Below, one piece after another: positions 5,985 through 12,816 of a stretch of 29,607 bases of DNA; the stretch's first letter is position 1; the number at the start of each line of letters is the position of its first letter. Under the pieces are notes generated by a model. It saw only the letters and a program-made list of their open reading frames with translations, had not been told where the DNA came from and searched no databases. Made by a program: the position numbers and the translations under genes. The stretch is from JAZNGX01 sp045576675 (GTDB lineage: Bacteria > Bacillota > Clostridia > Monoglobales > Firm-18): NCBI GenBank assembly GCA_045576675.1, contig JAZNGX010000183.1, positions 1-29,607 of the forward strand. The letters run 5' to 3'.

Positions 5985-7319
5985 ATGGTCAGGTTAAGTG
6001 AAATAGTATCGCCGTGCTTTGCGGAAGTACACAGGGACATTAAGGCTAACGGACACACGCACTATTTTTTAAAAGGCGGGCGAGGTTCAACAAAGTCATC
6101 ATTTGTGAGCATTGAAATTATACAGGGCATAATGCGTTATCCTGATGCCAACGGCATTGCGTTACGCAAAATCGGGCGTGATTTAAAAGAAACAGTTTTC
6201 ATGCAGCTATTATGGGCGATTGACAAATTAGGTGTTTCAAGGTATTGGACTATACATTTCTCACCATTACGCTTATGCTACAGACCAACGGGACAACAGA
6301 TTTTGTTCCGTGGTGTTGATGATGCAGCAAAGTCAAAGTCAATAAAGCTTCGCAGCGGATATTTCAAATACATCTGGTTTGAGGAGGCTGACCAGTTTAC
6401 AGGAATTGAAGAAATACGAAAGGTTACGCAGTCATTAATACGTGGCGGTGAAAATCAGGTGGTATTATACACATACAATCCTCCAAAATCGGTCAACAAC
6501 TGGATTAACGCAGAAATTCTGCAGCGTACAACCAAAAAGGATGATTATAAAACAACTTATATTCACCATTCGTCATATTTAGATGTTCCTAAAAAGTGGT
6601 TAGGTGATGAGTTTATCCGTGAAGCAGAGATTTTAAAACAGGCGAATGAAGATGCATACCGTCACGAATACTTAGGCGAGGTAACGGGTACCGGTGGTGA
6701 GATTTTCAAAAACGTTGTGCTTCGTGAGATTACGGCTGATGAAGTCAAGGCATTAGGCAGAATTTACAGAGGTTTAGACTTTGGATTTTCGACGGATCCA
6801 TGTGCGTACATTGCTTGCTGCCTACACAACTACAAGCTTTATATATTCCACGAGTTTTATCTTACAGAGCTTGGTTTTGACAAGATGGCAGAGCTTATAT
6901 CCGAAGAAAACAAGCTTAATGATTTGATTTATGCGGATAGTGCAGAGCCGCGAAGTATTCACGAGCTTGCGATACGAGGCATAAAGATTTCGGGTGCAAG
7001 GAAATATCAGGGCAGTGTTGACCACGGTGTTTCGAGACTTTCAAGGGACTTAATTGAAATAGTGATTGACCCTGTTAAATGCCCGAACGCTGCAAAGGAG
7101 TTTACGACTTACGAATACGAGCGTGACAAGGACGATATTTTCAAAGCAATGTACCCAGACAAGAACAATCACACAATTGATGCGGTGCGATATGCGTTAT
7201 CAAATACAGAATTTATGTTAAAGCCGGACAAAAAGGCGGTTAAAAAGCATATTGATTTTGAGTTTCAGAATGAACGGTCTTATGGTGACAGAAGTCCTGA
7301 AGGAATATTTAACAATTAG
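5985..7319 (+). CDS. Terminase large subunit
   Basis: The 444-residue ATPase/nuclease drives genome packaging through the portal. The ATPase domain has Walker A GGRGSTKSS at 31-39 and Walker B YIWFEEAD at about 129-136. The C-terminal RNase H-like nuclease begins at about residue 260 with RGLDFGFSTDP, continues with IYADSAEPRSI and ends with NNHTIDAVRYAL, holding the acidic metal ligands. Length and motif order match the PBSX-type/Terminase_3 family. ATAGGGGG lies just before the ATG. The phage joins terL to a P22-like portal and hub. Confidence 0.95.
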   Translation: MVRLSEIVSPCFAEVHRDIKANGHTHYFLKGGRGSTKSSFVSIEIIQGIMRYPDANGIALRKIGRDLKETVFMQLLWAIDKLGVSRYWTIHFSPLRLCYRPTGQQILFRGVDDAAKSKSIKLRSGYFKYIWFEEADQFTGIEEIRKVTQSLIRGGENQVVLYTYNPPKSVNNWINAEILQRTTKKDDYKTTYIHHSSYLDVPKKWLGDEFIREAEILKQANEDAYRHEYLGEVTGTGGEIFKNVVLREITADEVKALGRIYRGLDFGFSTDPCAYIACCLHNYKLYIFHEFYLTELGFDKMAELISEENKLNDLIYADSAEPRSIHELAIRGIKISGARKYQGSVDHGVSRLSRDLIEIVIDPVKCPNAAKEFTTYEYERDKDDIFKAMYPDKNNHTIDAVRYALSNTEFMLKPDKKAVKKHIDFEFQNERSYGDRSPEGIFNN

Positions 7320-7330
7320 GAGGGTTTATT

Positions 7331-7585
7331 ATGCAAGAGGTATTATTAGCGATTCGGTTTGCGGTATGTTGTGCTTTTGTGGCAGGGTCAATGTTTGTGG
7401 GAATATACATTTACCGCACCGGTTACAATGACGGCAAAAACGGGAACGTGAAGTCTGCACTATTACCGCAGATTCCAAAAAAGCCGAGGCTTTCACGTGC
7501 ACAGGCGGAAAAGATTGAAGAGCTACAGCAGCAACGCAATGAAGGGTTTAACAATATTGTTAAGTATATGAATGGTGAAGACTAA
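7331..7585 (+). CDS. Small membrane-anchored protein
   Basis: The 84-residue protein has one membrane segment at about residues 4-26 (IRFAVCCAFVAGSMFVGIYI) and then a charged helical tail (AQAEKIEELQQQRNEGF) that would lie in the cytoplasm if the positive-inside rule holds. TAGGAGGG precedes its ATG, 11 bases after terL. I recognise no family. Its place between terL and portal and its strong ribosome site show it is a real late gene. Spanin-like or Rz-like function is not supported, as the lysis genes are far downstream. Confidence 0.7.
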   Translation: MQEVLLAIRFAVCCAFVAGSMFVGIYIYRTGYNDGKNGNVKSALLPQIPKKPRLSRAQAEKIEELQQQRNEGFNNIVKYMNGED

Positions 7586-7614
7586 CGCGAATTATAAAAA
7601 GAGGGTGAATTATA

Positions 7615-9330
7615 ATGCAGAAAGATATTACCACTACTACTGTATGGGAGCAATACCAACGCGGAGTGGAATACAAAAACCGCATTAAGCTATACAACGA
7701 GGTTGATGAAGGTTTCAGATATTACCAGGGCGACCAATGGAACGGAGTTGACACAAAAGGCTTACCACGGCCTGTGTTTAACATTATTAAGCCCGTTATT
7801 AATTACAGGGTTTCAAACGTTTTATCAGCTGACACAAAAATAGTTTACAAGAGCGACAACGTTTTATCAGAAGATGCACCGATTTTAAACGAGGTTGCAG
7901 AAAAGCTGACGTTATATGCAGGGCAGCTATATGAGCGTTTAAAAATGGACTATCTATCAGACACTATTTTAAAGGACAGTGCCATTACCGGCAACGGCTG
8001 CTTATATTTCTATTACGACACGAACGCCAAAGAGGTTGTTGCTGACGTTGTTGACATTACAAACATATATCCGCAAAACCCAAATAACGCAAGCATTCAG
8101 GAGCAGGAATCTATTATTATAGCATTCCGCAGAAGTGTTGAGAGTGTACGTGAGGAAGCAAAAGCCAACGGAGCAAAAGACATTGATATTATTGCAGCTG
8201 ACACTGACAACACAGAGCTTGCAGGTGACAAAGCAAAAATCGAGGTTGAGAACAACGACATGTGTATTGTTCTTCTAAAAATGTGGAAGGACAAAAACAC
8301 CGGAACTGTATGGTTTAAAAAGTCGGTAAAAGAGTTTGACATTATAAAAGATACGGATTTAGGTCTTAAGTACTATCCTGTAGCCTTAATGACGTGGGAA
8401 AATCAGAAAAACTGCTTTTTCGGAGTATCTGACATACGCAATCTTATACCAAATCAGCGATACGTCAATGCAATAGCTGCTATGATAATGTATGCAACTA
8501 CATACACGGCGTTCCCGACAATGGTTTATGATGACTCACTTGTTGACACGCCTACAAACGAGCTTGGAAAGGCTATAGGCGTTAATGCTTCGGGACAGTC
8601 AATTCGAAATGTGATTGATTTTATTACCCCTGGACAGATTTCACCTGATGCATTTAATATGTTTAACACGACCATGCGGCTTACAAAGGAGCTTATGGGT
8701 GCAAATGATGGTGCTTTGGGAAACATTGACCCTGAGCAGGCAAGCGGAAAGTCAATACTTGCAGTTGCGGAGCAATCGGCAATACCTTTGGAATCAATAA
8801 AGAGAAGATTTTACAACTTTATTGAGGACGTGGCTATCATATGGGCTGATATGTGGTGTAATTACAGTGTTGACGGCAAGCAGATTTCTATAGCAAACGA
8901 GGACGGCAAAACAGAAAATTATGAGATTACTGCCGAGGCTTTTGACAAGCTTATGTTATCCGTAAAAATTGACGTTGGTGCTACAAACAGGTATTCAGAG
9001 CTTGCTGTGATGCAGACACTTGACAATTTGCTTATGAATGAGATGATACCGTTTGAATGGTGGGTACAGCTACAACCTTCTTCAAGCGGATTGCCGAAGG
9101 CAAAGCTTATGGAGTTTTTAAATCAGCAGAAGCAGGAGGCAATGGCACAGAAGAGGATGATGGGAGCGATTACACCTCATCCGTCAGCTTCGCTGACACC
9201 TTCCCCTCCAGGGGAAGGCGGTTTTGACATTGATGCGTTTATTGACAGATTGCCGGAGGACGTAAGGCAGCAGGCAATAGAAAATCCGCAAATGTTGGAG
9301 CAACTCATTGCTGAGCAGCTTGGAGGATAA
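7615..9330 (+). CDS. Portal protein (P22-like family)
   Basis: The 571-residue protein should form the dodecameric ring at the capsid vertex through which DNA enters. Early motifs are FRYYQGDQWNG at about 34-44 and RPVFNIIKPVINYRVSNVLS at about 52-71. TGNGCLYFYYD and a later ASGKSILAVAEQSAIPLES stem region match the P22-type portal family better than the HK97 type. The C-terminal part (about 490-571) is a helical barrel-like tail rich in Gln. Residues 520-535 are the translated product of an inserted two-hairpin repeat (PHPSASLTPSPPGEGG); the reading frame continues after it for another 36 residues. Confidence 0.9.
   Translation: MQKDITTTTVWEQYQRGVEYKNRIKLYNEVDEGFRYYQGDQWNGVDTKGLPRPVFNIIKPVINYRVSNVLSADTKIVYKSDNVLSEDAPILNEVAEKLTLYAGQLYERLKMDYLSDTILKDSAITGNGCLYFYYDTNAKEVVADVVDITNIYPQNPNNASIQEQESIIIAFRRSVESVREEAKANGAKDIDIIAADTDNTELAGDKAKIEVENNDMCIVLLKMWKDKNTGTVWFKKSVKEFDIIKDTDLGLKYYPVALMTWENQKNCFFGVSDIRNLIPNQRYVNAIAAMIMYATTYTAFPTMVYDDSLVDTPTNELGKAIGVNASGQSIRNVIDFITPGQISPDAFNMFNTTMRLTKELMGANDGALGNIDPEQASGKSILAVAEQSAIPLESIKRRFYNFIEDVAIIWADMWCNYSVDGKQISIANEDGKTENYEITAEAFDKLMLSVKIDVGATNRYSELAVMQTLDNLLMNEMIPFEWWVQLQPSSSGLPKAKLMEFLNQQKQEAMAQKRMMGAITPHPSASLTPSPPGEGGFDIDAFIDRLPEDVRQQAIENPQMLEQLIAEQLGG
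9173..9219 (+). repeat. A-type hairpin repeat inserted in frame in the portal gene
   Basis: It has GTCAGC-ttc-GCTGAC followed by CCTTCCCCTccAGGGGAAGG. It matches the intergenic copies at 12734 and 14787 closely and is translated as a Pro/Ser-rich linker. Confidence 0.9.
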
Positions 9331-9336
9331 TCGGAT

Positions 9337-9687
9337 ATGATATTAAATGTTTTGGGTACAGAATATAAAATTAAATTTCAAACACAGAAAGAAAATCCAA
9401 AGCTAACCAATGATGTAAATGGATTAGCTGAACTTTATTCCAAGGAGCTTATTGTCAAGACCGGATATGAAAACAGCCCTGCTTGTTATGACAATATAAC
9501 CGCATACAGAGAAAAGGTTTTGATTCACGAATGTATGCACGCTATTTTTCACGAATCCGGCTTTTCTAAATATACTGAGGATGAAGATTTGGTTGAGTTT
9601 TTAGCTCAACAATACGGAAAGATAAAAAATGTTGTTGAAACAGCAAAGGGTCTACATAATGAATATATGAAAACCGAAAACAAATGA
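9337..9687 (+). CDS. Small zinc metallopeptidase-like phage protein
   Basis: The 116-residue protein has the zincin signature HECMH at residues 64-68 within LIHECMHAIFHESGF, and an acidic stretch EDEDLVEFLA that could give the third ligand (Glu87). The N-terminal half is a beta-rich part ending with TAYREK. The pattern resembles the ImmA/IrrE or SprT-like small metalloproteases. It sits between portal and scaffold, where many phages carry a prohead protease, but those are usually serine proteases. Processing of scaffold, or cleavage of a host regulator, are both possible and neither is shown. GGAGG lies 9 bases before the ATG. Confidence 0.75.
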   Translation: MILNVLGTEYKIKFQTQKENPKLTNDVNGLAELYSKELIVKTGYENSPACYDNITAYREKVLIHECMHAIFHESGFSKYTEDEDLVEFLAQQYGKIKNVVETAKGLHNEYMKTENK

Positions 9688-9693
9688 TGTAAG

Positions 9694-9761
9694 ACACGAA
9701 AGTGTTTGACATAAACCGTGACGACTGCGGAATAAAGTCGGAATTTTGCCTGAAAAAGGCA
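9694..9761 (+). promoter_or_regulatory. Run of three short hairpins before the scaffold gene
   Basis: ACAC-gaaa-GTGT (9694-9705, a GNRA-type loop), CGACT-n9-AGTCG (9722-9740) and TGCCT-gaaaa-AGGCA (9747-9761) follow one another in a 114-base gap. No matching known RNA family comes to mind. It could be a leader that sets translation or processing of the scaffold-capsid mRNA. Confidence 0.4.
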
Positions 9762-9801
9762 CAAAAAAAGCCACACGGGCGTTAAACGGAGGTATTTTAC
9801 C

Positions 9802-10680
9802 ATGAATGAATTTTTAAACGACACTGTTTTGGATAATGATGTAACTGCAGACAATTCCGGGTTGGGTGCAGGTGATACAAATCCAAATCAGGCGGCAGAC
9901 GTACCAGATGATACTCCTGCCACACAGCATCAGTCACTGGATGCAGAGAAAACAAATGCAATTGTAAAGCAACGTACAAAACGCTATCTTAAGCAGAACG
10001 AGGCTTTAAAAGAAGAACTTAGCGAGGCTAAAGCCGATGCTGAAAAGTTCAGAATGATTAAATCTGCTTTAAAAAACAACGGTATGGACACGCCTGAAGC
10101 TCAGGCTAATGCTTTTTCAGAATACTTTGGTATAAGCAAGGATGCGTTTTTGTCACCTTCATCCAACAAAGCAGAGCAGTCAAAGGGTGACGCTTATGTT
10201 GATGCAAGACATTTTTTAGATGCTGCATCAGATGATGAAGTTATTGCAGAGGTTGAGCATTTGCTTGAAAAACGCAGCAGCTCACCGAAAAGTTTCAGCG
10301 TAGCTGACAACGTAAGGTTAACCGAATTGAATAATGCTTATGCAAAAATACGTTATCAGCGTGACGTGCAGGTTGCATCAAAATACTGCAGTGACAACGG
10401 TATTGATTTTGACACACTTGTTAAAGATGCAGATTTTATTGAATTTGTAAAGGACTTAAACGTTCCGATTTCAACAGCTGTAAAGAAATATGCAAGGTTT
10501 ACAAAATCAACACCTGCGACAGAACCGCCAAAAGCACAGCCTGCAACAACAGGCAGTGTAAAAGACACAGGCGGCGGTGTTGCAAAAGAGTTTTACTCAC
10601 GTGAGGAAGTAGCAAAAATGACACGTGAGGAAATAAGAAAAAATTTAGATGTGATACACAAATCACAGTCAAAATGGTAA
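9802..10680 (+). CDS. Capsid scaffolding protein
   Basis: The 292-residue acidic protein lies just upstream of the major capsid gene. Residues 1-50 are low-complexity acidic, residues about 55-90 form a predicted coiled coil (KQNEALKEELSEAKADAEKF), and the C-terminal end is basic and helical (TREEIRKNLDVIHKSQSKW), a layout shared by scaffold proteins whose C-terminal helix binds the coat protein. The GISKDAF and DAEKTNAIVKQRTKR segments resemble Clostridia phage scaffold proteins. GGAGG lies 11 bases before the ATG. The call rests on position and architecture more than on strict motifs. Confidence 0.8.
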   Translation: MNEFLNDTVLDNDVTADNSGLGAGDTNPNQAADVPDDTPATQHQSLDAEKTNAIVKQRTKRYLKQNEALKEELSEAKADAEKFRMIKSALKNNGMDTPEAQANAFSEYFGISKDAFLSPSSNKAEQSKGDAYVDARHFLDAASDDEVIAEVEHLLEKRSSSPKSFSVADNVRLTELNNAYAKIRYQRDVQVASKYCSDNGIDFDTLVKDADFIEFVKDLNVPISTAVKKYARFTKSTPATEPPKAQPATTGSVKDTGGGVAKEFYSREEVAKMTREEIRKNLDVIHKSQSKW

Positions 10681-10723
10681 TTGTAGCTGAACGGCAAGGG
10701 GGTAAGCAAAAAGGAAGATGAGA

Positions 10724-10770
10724 CACCTCATCCACCGCAAGCGGTTCCCCTTCTCCTCCAAGGAGAAGGC
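10724..10770 (+). repeat. A-type hairpin repeat (first of a pair) after the scaffold gene
   Basis: The first hairpin is CCGC-aa-GCGG. The second is CCTTCTCCT-cca-AGGAGAAGG, where one C-G pair of the usual CCTTCCCCT arm has become T-A on both sides. The next copy starts 25 bases later, and a perfect 7-bp inverted repeat (ATTGTAT/ATACAAT, 10773-10793) lies between. Confidence 0.85.
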
Positions 10771-10795
10771 TAATTGTATAAATTAAATACAATCA

Positions 10796-10838
10796 GCCTT
10801 ATCGGTCAGTTACGCTGACACCTTCCAAAAAGGAAGGC
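10796..10838 (+). repeat. A-type hairpin repeat (second of a pair) before the capsid gene
   Basis: The first hairpin is GTCAGT-tac-GCTGAC with one T-G pair. The second is shortened to CCTTCC-aaaaa-GGAAGG. It ends about 10 bases before the ribosome site of the capsid gene. Confidence 0.8.
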
Positions 10839-10860
10839 ATGAAAAAAGGAGGATTTTAAA

Positions 10861-11709
10861 ATGAGTTATCAGAATTTTATTCCTACGCTTTGGGCGGAGG
10901 AAATTATGAAAGAGCGTGACGATGTTATCGTTGCGGCAAAGCTTTGTAACAGAGATTACGAGGGTATGATTAAAAACAAAGGCGACAAGGTTAAGATTAA
11001 CGGTATAGGCAGACCGACAATTCACGATTATGATGATAAAACAGGTTTGCACGATGCTGAAAGATTGCCCGACCAGAGCACATTGCTTGAAATCACCGAA
11101 CAGAAGGCATTCCACTTCTACGTTGGTGATATTGACAGACGTCAGGCACAGGGCGACCTTATGAGTGCAGAAAAGACAGAGGCAGCCGCAGCACTTGCAG
11201 AGGTTGAGGACAGCTTCATATACGAGCTTGCGGCAAAAGATGCAGGCATTACTGATGCAGTTGCTGAGCTTACTGCTACAAACGTAATGTCAACCATTGC
11301 AAAAACTCTTACAAAGCTTTGGACAAATAAAGTGCCGAGAAACGAAAAGATTTATCTTGAGGTTTCACCTTCGTTTGTTGAAAAGCTTATGCTTGCCAAT
11401 GTTCTTGTTAACACTGACAACAGCAAAATCATTACAGGCGGTGCAGTTGGTACACTTAAGGTATTCAACATAGAAGTGTATATGTCAACAAACTTAAAGC
11501 ACGACACAACCAATGGTGATTACTGCGTTGCAAGAACAAGAAAGGCTATTACCTTTGCTGACCAGATTACCGAGGTTAAGGCTTATGAGCCTGCTAACTT
11601 CTTCGGCGAGGCTGTAAAGGGCTTGCAGGTTTATGGTGCTAAGGTTATAAGACCGAAGGAATGTGCTATCATCAAGGTTAAATCCTACGGCGTAGAAACA
11701 ACAATATAA
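10861..11709 (+). CDS. Major capsid protein
   Basis: The 282-residue protein follows the scaffold gene and has a strong AAAGGAGG site. Its start, YQNFIPTLWAEEIMKERDDV, and the next segment, GDKVKINGIGRPTIHDYD, match coat proteins of small Firmicutes phages with the HK97 fold. Later it has an AAALAEVEDSFIYELAA helix, like the HK97 spine helix, and VSPSFVEKLMLANV in the A-domain region. The short length and lack of an N-terminal delta domain fit the use of a separate scaffold protein. Adjacent decoration and adaptor genes support the call. Confidence 0.9.
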   Translation: MSYQNFIPTLWAEEIMKERDDVIVAAKLCNRDYEGMIKNKGDKVKINGIGRPTIHDYDDKTGLHDAERLPDQSTLLEITEQKAFHFYVGDIDRRQAQGDLMSAEKTEAAAALAEVEDSFIYELAAKDAGITDAVAELTATNVMSTIAKTLTKLWTNKVPRNEKIYLEVSPSFVEKLMLANVLVNTDNSKIITGGAVGTLKVFNIEVYMSTNLKHDTTNGDYCVARTRKAITFADQITEVKAYEPANFFGEAVKGLQVYGAKVIRPKECAIIKVKSYGVETTI

Positions 11710-11723
11710 GGAGGATGATTTAA

Positions 11724-12056
11724 ATGGCTGATATTACAGTAAACAAAGCAACACGTGACGGTGTTAAGCAGTGTACATTAGCAACAGGTACTGCATCGCA
11801 GACCTTTGTATTTGACACTCAGGACGAAAAGACTGCAATTGTAATCACAAACTCCGGTTCTGCTGCTGCTACGGTGACGGTTAAAGCCGGCAACGGTATC
11901 AGAAGTTCAATTGGTGACCTGGTTGCAACGGTTGCGGCAAATTCAACAGGCATTGTCGGTCCACTTGACAGTATGAGATTTAAAGACATGTCAACCGGCA
12001 AGGTTACAATTAACATAAGCGGCGGCACAACAACGCTTAACGTTATTGCATTATAG
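11724..12056 (+). CDS. Probable capsid decoration protein
   Basis: The 110-residue protein is almost wholly beta-strand, with Ala/Thr/Val-rich repeats (SGSAAATVTVKAGNGI, then ISGGTTTLNVIAL). It has no cysteine beyond C17 and no membrane segment. An AAGGAGG site lies 14 bases after the capsid stop, so it is made with the coat protein. Small beta-rich proteins at this site often bind the outside of the capsid to strengthen it. Function is inferred from position and composition. A strong terminator-like structure follows. Confidence 0.7.
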   Translation: MADITVNKATRDGVKQCTLATGTASQTFVFDTQDEKTAIVITNSGSAAATVTVKAGNGIRSSIGDLVATVAANSTGIVGPLDSMRFKDMSTGKVTINISGGTTTLNVIAL

Positions 12057-12074
12057 GTGAACCTGCCTTAAATG

Positions 12075-12140
12075 GGATTGTAGAGAAAAGGGATATAACC
12101 TTTCGGGAGGGGCTTCCCCCTCCTCTACAATCCTTTTTTT
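12075..12140 (+). terminator. Branched terminator after the capsid genes
   Basis: Outer stem GGATTGTAGAG (12075-12085) pairs perfectly with CTCTACAATCC (12123-12133). Inside it are two more hairpins, AAAGG-n7-CCTTT and GGAGGGG-ctt-CCCCxTCC, so the whole may fold as a three-way junction. A run of seven T follows. It should end part of the transcription here and keep capsid mRNA in excess. Confidence 0.85.
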
Positions 12141-12166
12141 ATACAAAAAAGTAAGGAGGGATTTAT

Positions 12167-12730
12167 ATGACATATAAACAGAGTTTAGAAATTGCGTTTC
12201 GTTATGCTGACAGTGAAAAGAGCGATTTTGATTATCCTGATATGTTTCACACGTTAGCAAACGAGGCACAGATGTTAATCGCGACCAAGGGTGACGGGAT
12301 ATTAAGGGAGTGTGAGGCTGAGGCGGTTTTGACAATCCCTCAGTCACCTGACGAGCCTTTGAAAAACTATGAGTTGAAGTTGCCGGAGGATGTGTTTGAG
12401 GTGCGGAGCATAATTGATGCTTACGGCCGTCCTGTGACGTTTGATATTCGTGAGCGTGGGGTAGCTATTGTGCCGTCTTTGGGGACATACAAGGTTACAT
12501 ATTATGCATTACCTTCTGTAATTGACGAAAACACGGCTGACGATTACGAATACGAGGTACCGTTATACACTCACGCAGCGATACCGTATTACATTGCGTA
12601 CCGTCTTGTTGGTACTGATGATGCACAGTTATATACTGCATTAGAAAACCAGTGGGGTATGTATATGAGCATATTTAAACAGACAGGCAAGGCGAGAGTT
12701 AAGAAGATTGTTAATGTATATGGCATTTGA
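12167..12730 (+). CDS. Head-tail adaptor protein
   Basis: The 187-residue protein lies where short-tailed phages encode the ring that joins portal and tail (P22 gp4-like). It begins MTYKQSLEIAFRYAD, has helices at 19-35 (YPDMFHTLANEAQML), a beta-rich core (YELKLPEDVFEVRSI) and a helical end with AIPYYIAYRLVGTDDAQLYTALENQW. The order of N-terminal helix, beta core, then YYIA-x-R-L resembles phage adaptor proteins with this gene order. Residues about 55-63 (TIPQSPDEP) may be a remnant of the hairpin repeat. AAGGAGGG precedes the ATG. Confidence 0.75.
   Translation: MTYKQSLEIAFRYADSEKSDFDYPDMFHTLANEAQMLIATKGDGILRECEAEAVLTIPQSPDEPLKNYELKLPEDVFEVRSIIDAYGRPVTFDIRERGVAIVPSLGTYKVTYYALPSVIDENTADDYEYEVPLYTHAAIPYYIAYRLVGTDDAQLYTALENQWGMYMSIFKQTGKARVKKIVNVYGI
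12331..12355 (+). repeat. Possible shrunken B-type repeat inside the adaptor gene
   Basis: GACAATCCCTCAGTCA (12331-12346) is identical to the first 16 bases of the B-type copies, and the preceding TT also matches the copy at 5345. After it only CTGAC and GAGCC fragments remain. It may be an old in-frame insertion whose hairpins were lost. Confidence 0.5.
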
Positions 12731-12733
12731 TTT

Positions 12734-12784
12734 GCCACCTCATCCGTCAGCTAACGCTGACACCTTCCCCTCAAAGGGGAAGGC
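12734..12784 (+). repeat. A-type hairpin repeat after the adaptor gene
   Basis: This is the clearest copy: GTCAGC-taac-GCTGAC at 12746-12761 and CCTTCCCCT-caa-AGGGGAAGG at 12763-12783. It starts four bases after the adaptor stop codon. Confidence 0.9.
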
Positions 12785-12816
12785 AATGATTGAGGGCGTT
12801 ATGAAGGAGGGATTTT

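Noticed and set aside
9706..9734. Internal promoter before the scaffold gene (TTGACA at about 9706)
   Set aside because: At a 17-base distance the -10 position reads GGAATA, which is too poor to support a call.
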